From NCBI RefSeq assembly GCF_000218685.1, contig NW_006763293.1, positions 924,720 through 988,719 on the forward strand: a DNA stretch of 64,000 bases, read 5' to 3'. Every line of letters begins with the position of its first letter. Position 1 is the stretch's first letter. Below, one piece after another: positions 60,814-64,000 of the stretch. The position numbers and the translations under genes were made by a program. The notes under the pieces were generated by a model that saw only the letters and a program-made list of their open reading frames with translations, did not search any database and was not told the origin of the DNA. The DNA comes from Serpula lacrymans var. lacrymans S7.9 (taxonomy: Eukaryota; Basidiomycota; Agaricomycetes; Boletales; Serpulaceae).

Positions 60814-62494
60814 TCAATCCACCCTCATTTTCTTCCTTGGACGCCTTCCATCGTCCTTACTGCCGATAGAGTGAGTTCGTTTAAGGTGTCTCTTCAGCAG
60901 ATCCTGACGAGCAAAACTTTTGTCTTCAAGACATATCATGCAGGTGTATGGTTTGTAGCCTGTGTGACTAGCCTCATGACGTTTACACTCGTTCTTCCGC
61001 AGAAACCGCATTGGACTTCCACACATGTCAGTTCTGTATCTGGTGTCAAAATACACGGAAAACATACCAAACTGCACACTGGAAAGGTCTCTGATCTATG
61101 TGTGCACCGATATGCACCAAGATGTGGTCCCTGCGCTTATTCTTCTGCTCGCAACCAGCGACGTAACAGCGGAATTCATCAAGCAGTTCCCCGCGTTCAG
61201 ATAACTTGCCAGCAAAGTGCATCAACCATTGTTTGTCGACTTCTTCTCCGGGATGTCGCATCCTGTACCTGTCAGCTCTAAATATCAGTTCATCTAATCC
61301 GATGCCGAGGTGGGCATTGAGAATTGGGGAATGACAGGAAGGATCATATGTATCCATCTTGAGAGGTAGTTGCCCGCCATTCGTCTGAAAGGTTTCATGG
61401 GGTGGTAGAACACCACTAGATGGGAAGTCATTCCCTTGCATCGACGCTGAAAGTAAACGCGGGTCAATTTGAGCGTTAGAAATAACCGCCGCAGCCGACT
61501 CCATTTGCTTGTCTAGTTCAATGCGGTGTGCAGGACTTGCTTTGGTCCCATTAAGGTCTGATTTTTGCAGGGTTTCATCCTTAACAGAATTGGACAGGAT
61601 AGCCACAATATCTTTGATCACTTCCGAGAACGACACTTCTTTGTCACGTATAGATAAGCGAGGTGAACAGTGAGGAGACAAGGGCGGCAGCGGATGGATT
61701 TGTACTGCTTGAACACTATCCACCGTCATATCGTTAGATACCACAGAGTCTGGTAATTGTCCCACAGTATCCATGGGGTTGACTCCAATATTATTTTCCT
61801 GCTCCAGTGCTGCCATGCTGAACATGTTCACATCTGCAAAGATTCCAGGTGCGTTGCAGTGATTCGGGGTATCGTGAAGCGCTAAGGCCCGTGATACGTT
61901 ACGTTCTGAGGCAGTAGAGTCAGTCGAATCTGCAAATGTATGCTTGTTCCATGGTGAATATGACGAAGCACGTGTTTGAGAGAGAGGAGATCTAACGCCA
62001 AGATGACGTTGCAGCGCCTCCGAGACACCTTCTAGCCGTTCGTGGGTACTACCGGAGTCGTTGTCAGAGGCCCAGAAAGTCGTTGGTGAAAAGTCGCTAC
62101 TAGACGAAAAGGAATCTTTACTTGCTGAACGCTTCATGTAACATTTGACCACAGCGACGTCAGAAGACGAGATCACCTCCTGCCGGTTGCTGATGTCGAG
62201 TAGAGACATATTTTGTGTAGCTTCTGATAAATTTCCATAGGTGATACCAAGACCAGTAAGGATTGAACGTGTATTAGAAAACGAAGAATTGTCAAAATTG
62301 GCCACGTTGGACTGAAAGTCAGAATCCATGCCGGTATCAAAAGGGGAGTATTCGAGACGTCCGGAGCGTACAAGTCCATTCAAAAGGAGCGTTGGGGTAG
62401 TGATGTGCACCGCTTGCGTCGCCGGCGTCGCAGAAAAGGTTGGGCTAGTCTGGCAAGAAGTATAACTGCATGTTGGGTTTCTAAAGTGTCTCAT
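60814..62494 (-). CDS. C2H2 zinc-finger protein, three C-terminal fingers
   Basis: Two exons (62494-61068 and 61015-60814) join with a 52-bp intron that splits the middle finger. Most of the 540-residue protein is Ser/Asn/Asp-rich and probably an activation or interaction region. Three C2H2 fingers close it. Finger 1 is Cys-X4-Cys-X12-His-X3-His. Finger 2 becomes Cys-X2-Cys-X12-His-X3-His only when the intron acceptor at 61016 (GAAG) is used. Finger 3 is Cys-X2-Cys-X14-His-X4-His. A Lys/Arg-rich tail (Arg-Arg-Pro-Arg-Lys-Lys) is a probable nuclear signal. It is a likely DNA-binding regulator; no specific orthologue is recognised. It is divergent from the CYC2-like gene, with 244 bp between. 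Confidence 0.83.
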
Positions 62495-62738
62495 TACCCA
62501 GTGATTAAAAGTGGCTAGAATAAATATCGTTACAACGTAAGATTCGTGAAGCAGAAATTAGACCCGCCGTCAAGCAACACGGCGGGAGTGATAGGATAAA
62601 ACTGTGGAATGGCTGCAGATTCCGAAAACACAGATGACCTTCAAGTTGGTGTTGTCGTATTGTGTGTTTGCAGTTGTGTGGCAACGGCCTCCAGGGCATA
62701 CCAAATGGGGAACTCAACACTTTTTTCCATGACCTTGA

Positions 62739-63893
62739 ATGTTGCGGTTCAAGAATTGCTGTACCCACAACAGACGCCATATCGTCAGTGCACGCAGGCT
62801 CTCATCAGGAGTCTCTAATGGGTTACGGAAGGCGGGGCCTTTCTTGCTCTTTGGTGGCATTGGAATCGGAATTGCTGCATACTTCTTGCTACCCGATGAG
62901 TCCAGGTCTGCGCCAACATATCGCTCGAAATCCTTAGCACCTTCTCATTTTACGCCCACTACTCTAATATCTACTGCCGTATCCGGTCCGGACACCAAGC
63001 TATTGACATTGGCCGTCCCACCAGAATTAGTACCTACGAATGGTCGCCAATCTCTTGCACCCATTTGGTCTATATTTATTAAAGATGACGATATCCAGGT
63101 CGAAAGGCAATATACTCCTCTTGAGGGAATAGACAATAATGGTCACATGAAATTATGGATAAAAAAATATGAAAAGGGCGAAGTAGGTCGGTGGCTACAT
63201 TCAAAAAATATCGGTGATTCGATTGAGATACGTGGCCCTCTAACTACATGGCCCTGGACAGAAGATCACTGGGACGAAATTGTAATGGTGAGCTCTGTGT
63301 TCATTACCTTCGGAGGAATCTGAATCGATTTATAGATTTCAGGAGGGACTGGACTTGCTCCATTCTATCAACTCGTGCACAACGTGATGTCAGAGAACTT
63401 GGCAAAGAACAAGACACGCTATACATTACTGCACTCTTCGAAGACACGTGCTGATCTTCCACCGTCTACCATGCTTCAACCTCTCTTAGAACAGGCTGCT
63501 AAACACTCGGACAAATTCAGATTGGAGTTCTTCGTGGACTCCTTGGAAGGCCTTCAAAACCCTAATCTTCCTGATAATAAAATCCTGGTTGGTCGCATAG
63601 ACAAGTCTGCTATACAGTCTTCGCTAGGGATGGACAATAGTTATTCGTGGTGGCAAAAACTGCTCACGGGAGCAACAGCTCCGCTGAAACCGCCCGACAA
63701 GAAGATATTGTTTCTTGTTTGTGGCCCAGAGCCGTAAGTACATCATTTAATATACCGTTGAAATATCCTGAGCTCGTGTTATAGGATGATAAGTGCTATT
63801 GCTGGGCCCTATGGTAGAAACTTTTCACAGGGGGCAGTTGGCGGTATTATAGGTGAAATGGGATATAAGCCACATGAAGTATGGAAACTATAG
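62739..63893 (+). CDS. CYC2-like mitochondrial FAD oxidoreductase
   Basis: Three exons (62739-63287, 63336-63733, 63785-63893) give 351 aa. The Arg-rich N-terminus suggests a mitochondrial presequence and is followed by one hydrophobic helix (about 33-50), suggesting inner-membrane anchoring. The ferredoxin-reductase-type FAD domain shows Arg-Gln-Tyr-Thr-Pro-Leu and Gly-Glu-Val-Gly-Arg-Trp-Leu-His. The NAD-binding part begins Ile-Ser-Gly-Gly-Thr-Gly-Leu-Ala-Pro-Phe-Tyr and ends with Val-Cys-Gly-Pro-Glu-Pro. Yeast Cyc2p has this layout and a similar length (366 aa), and it reduces haem for cytochrome c maturation. An ordinary cytochrome-b5 reductase is the alternative, but the Ile/Ser in place of the usual motif and the length favour the CYC2 type. 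Confidence 0.8.
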
Positions 63894-64000
63894 AGCATAT
63901 ATTGGTGCAATACAAAAACAATGACAGTACCTCCTATCTTTTATATATTATAACAATATGATAATTCATTAATACCTTCCGATATGTGACCTGTAATAGG

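Noticed and set aside
61046..61281. Extra zinc-finger exon reading through the intron at 61016-61067
   Set aside because: Reading through loses the second Cys of finger 2; splicing to the GAAG acceptor restores the canonical spacing.
1..64000. CRISPR array, rRNA operon, biosynthetic gene cluster or phage-like defence system
   Set aside because: No regularly spaced repeats, rRNA-like blocks, PKS/NRPS/terpene genes or defence domains were seen; gene content is eukaryotic housekeeping plus one retroelement.

Overview
The window is nuclear DNA from a filamentous basidiomycete, most likely a mushroom-forming Agaricomycete. The basis is very intron-dense genes with introns of about 45-70 bp, the gene content (alpha-kinase, Pho80-like cyclins, Zn2Cys6 regulator, STRIPAK subunit, GH92), and a chromodomain Ty3/gypsy element. 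Genes are closely packed on both strands. The species cannot be named from the sequence alone. Exon coordinates were worked out by eye from splice signals plus conserved protein motifs.

Left end (1-9521): a fungal alpha-kinase gene, whose 5' end lies outside the window, is split inside an exon by a 6.8-kb chromovirus (1127-7958). The element has TG...CA LTRs (386 and 353 bp), a 5-bp GAAAC target duplication, a polypurine tract, Gag with a zinc knuckle, and a protease-RT-RNase H-integrase-chromodomain Pol. Pol carries two in-frame TGA codons. The primer site is not tRNA-like: it is an exact 12-nt complement of the predicted RNA 5' end, the signature of Tf1/sushi-type self-priming. LTR identity is very high, so the insertion looks young.

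Middle (10376-32000): a HEI10-like meiotic RING ligase with micro-exons (+), a 1,024-aa low-complexity protein with a CUE-like tail (-), dihydroorotase (-), kinesin-8 (+), Emp24/p24 (-), RanBP1 (+), mitochondrial ClpX (-), the spliceosomal protein Cactin (+), and a Pho80/PCL-type cyclin (+).

Right half (32078-64000): ubiquitin-activating enzyme E1 (+), a secreted GH92 alpha-mannosidase with two GC-AG introns (+), a second PCL-type cyclin (-), a small frame-broken gene remnant (+), Far11/STRIP of STRIPAK (+), a Zn2Cys6 transcription factor (+), DPH1 (-), NPC1 (+), RNPS1 (-), a C2H2 zinc-finger protein (-), and a CYC2-like mitochondrial flavoprotein (+).

Apart from the element and its target, most loci are conserved housekeeping genes. 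Several form head-to-head pairs sharing short promoters (dihydroorotase/kinesin-8, Emp24/RanBP1, ClpX/Cactin, DPH1/NPC1, C2H2 factor/CYC2-like). I see no CRISPR array, rRNA, confident tRNA, biosynthetic cluster or obvious novel multi-gene system. The most interesting signals are in the retroelement: self-priming, CpG-type mutations, an unusual gag/pol junction and a small membrane-type leader ORF.
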